From Candidatus Eiseniibacteriota bacterium (lineage in GTDB: Bacteria; Arandabacterota; Arandabacteria; Arandabacterales; Arandabacteraceae): a stretch of DNA of 6,222 nucleotides. The translations under genes and the position numbers were made by a program. Where the stretch lies: assembly GCA_030622265.1 (NCBI GenBank), contig JAUXGG010000112.1:1-6222 (forward strand), given 5' to 3'. The notes under the pieces are model-generated. The model was not told the origin of the DNA and searched no databases. It saw only the letters and a program-made list of their open reading frames with translations. Below are positions 5,026 through 6,222 of the stretch, piece after piece. The first letter of the stretch is position 1. Each line of letters opens with the position of its first letter.

Positions 5026-6222
5026 AATACCTCTTCGCCTATCTTCCAGACATCTCCGGCCCCGAGGGTTATGACCAGGTCTCCCTCCTTGAGGGTTCCG
5101 ACCAAGTGATCGACGATCTCCTCGCGGTCGGGCATGTAGATCAGGTCCCGGTGCCCACTCCGGAGCGCCGCCCCGGCCACCAGCTCGGCAGTGACACCGG
5201 GAATGGGTTCTTCACCTGCCGGGTATATCGGGGTCATGATCACGGTGTCGGCGTCGTAGAGGCTTCTTCCCAACCGCTCCCACAGCGCCTGGGTTCTCGA
5301 GTAGCGGTGCGGCTGGAAGACCGCCACCACGCGGCGCTTCCACATGGACTTCAAGGTTTCGAGGGTCGCGATTATCTCGGTCGGGTGATGGGCATAGTCA
5401 TCGATAAAGAGTACCCCGCCTGCCTCACCCTTGATCTCGAGCCTTCTCGAGATGCCGGTGAACTGGGAGAGGCCCTCGCTTATCGAAGGAAACGGAATGT
5501 CCAGCTCGAGCCCCACGGCCACGGCCGCCAGGGCGTTGGCGACATTGTGCCTGCCCGGCATCCTGAGCATCGCGCTTCCCAGCTTGCTTTCCCTGAGCCT
5601 GACATTGAAGGTGACATTGTGCCCGTCGGGGGCCACGTCGGTCGCCCTGACGTCGGCCTGCCGCGAGAACCCATAGGTGATGACCCGCCTTATGATCCGG
5701 GGGATGATCGCCTGCACGTTCTCCTCATCGAGGCACACGATCGCGGCGCCGTAGAAGGGCACCTTGTTAACGAACTCTATGAATGATTCCTTTATGGCTT
5801 CGATATTCGTGTAGTGATCCAGATGCTCCTCATCGATAGTGGTAACGATGGCCAGGTTGGGTGAGAGCCTGAGGAAGGACCCGTCGCTCTCGTCCGCCTC
5901 CGCGACCAGGTAAGGACCCCCGCCCAGCTTGGCGTTGGCGCCAAGGGCCTTCAGCCTTCCCCCCACTATTATGGTGGGATCGAGCCCGGCCGCGGCCATC
6001 ACCAGACCGACGATCCAGGTGGTGGTGGTCTTTCCATGGGCTCCCCCGACCGCGATACCCTGTTTCATGCGCATCAGCTCGGCCAGCATCTCGGCCCTCG
6101 ATATTACCGGGATCCCGCGCCGGCGCGCATCACGGATCTCCGCATTGTCACCCTTGATCGCGGATGAGCAGACCACGACGTCGGAGCCCTCGATATTATC
6201 CGCCGCATGGCCCTGGAATATC
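5007..6222 (-). CDS. murC: UDP-N-acetylmuramate-L-alanine ligase MurC (5' end outside window)
   Basis: MurC is the cytoplasmic ATP-dependent ligase that adds L-alanine to UDP-MurNAc, the first amino acid of the peptidoglycan stem. The visible part is 404 residues plus the stop codon. Full-length members are about 455-490, so the N-terminal UDP-binding Rossmann motif lies beyond the right edge. The reading frame stays open to the edge and continues the family pattern upstream (GHAADNIEGSDVVV), so the GTG at 6174-6176 is internal and not a start. In fragment numbering, visible motifs are SSAIKGDN (19-26), the ATP P-loop GGAHGKTTTT (59-68), EADESDGSF (108-116), EEHLDHY (131-137), PGRHNVANALAA (222-233), FIDDYAHHPTEI (272-283), FQPHRYSRT (302-310), IYPAGE (332-337) and LGAGD (386-390). 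All three domains' hallmarks after the missing start are intact. Confidence 0.97.
   Translation of the reverse strand, partial: IFQGHAADNIEGSDVVVCSSAIKGDNAEIRDARRRGIPVISRAEMLAELMRMKQGIAVGGAHGKTTTTWIVGLVMAAAGLDPTIIVGGRLKALGANAKLGGGPYLVAEADESDGSFLRLSPNLAIVTTIDEEHLDHYTNIEAIKESFIEFVNKVPFYGAAIVCLDEENVQAIIPRIIRRVITYGFSRQADVRATDVAPDGHNVTFNVRLRESKLGSAMLRMPGRHNVANALAAVAVGLELDIPFPSISEGLSQFTGISRRLEIKGEAGGVLFIDDYAHHPTEIIATLETLKSMWKRRVVAVFQPHRYSRTQALWERLGRSLYDADTVIMTPIYPAGEEPIPGVTAELVAGAALRSGHRDLIYMPDREEIVDHLVGTLKEGDLVITLGAGDVWKIGEEVLRRIRK

Noticed and set aside
6018..6047. Alanine in the MurC P-loop (GGAHGKTTTT in place of GTHGKT)
   Set aside because: GAHGKT-type loops are normal in MurC of several groups, so this is not a defect.
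1..6222. A novel accessory system, island or mobile element
   Set aside because: All genes are core dcw genes in one strand and order, with no integrase, transposase, phage, toxin or defence gene, no tRNA and no flanking repeats.

Overview
This window is a compact piece of a bacterial division and cell wall (dcw) cluster. Every supported gene lies on the minus strand, so transcription runs from high to low coordinates: murC (5' end outside the window) - murB - ftsQ/divIB - ftsA - ftsZ - a tetratricopeptide-repeat (TPR) protein that runs off the left edge. Coding is almost continuous. murC and murB overlap by 4 bases (GTGA), and the other gaps are 11, 3, about 17 and 11 bases. No tRNA, rRNA, mobile element, CRISPR array, long repeat, clear promoter or terminator is visible, and no stretch longer than 20 bases lacks a gene.

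Functionally, MurC and MurB supply UDP-MurNAc and UDP-MurNAc-L-Ala for peptidoglycan synthesis. FtsZ polymerises into the Z ring and FtsA tethers it to the membrane. FtsQ links the ring to the periplasmic FtsBL and FtsWI synthase complex. The last gene encodes a predicted cytoplasmic TPR scaffold protein of unknown role. Its Shine-Dalgarno sequence overlaps the ftsZ stop codon, which suggests translation coupled to ftsZ. The five internal genes use GTG (murB), TTG (ftsQ), TTG (ftsA), and ATG (ftsZ and the TPR gene), each behind a recognisable Shine-Dalgarno sequence.

The organism is a moderately GC-rich bacterium. FtsZ ends in a standard FtsA-binding tail, and its core reads much like proteobacterial FtsZ. 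The order murC-murB-ftsQ-ftsA-ftsZ without ddl is known from several Gram-negative-type lineages, including deltaproteobacteria-like and uncultivated phyla. The sequence alone does not fix the phylum.

No wholly new system is evident. The most interesting points are the TPR gene directly behind ftsZ, an unusually short FtsQ whose POTRA domain seems half missing, a cysteine in place of the usual catalytic serine in MurB, and an AT-richer 3' end of ftsA just before ftsZ.
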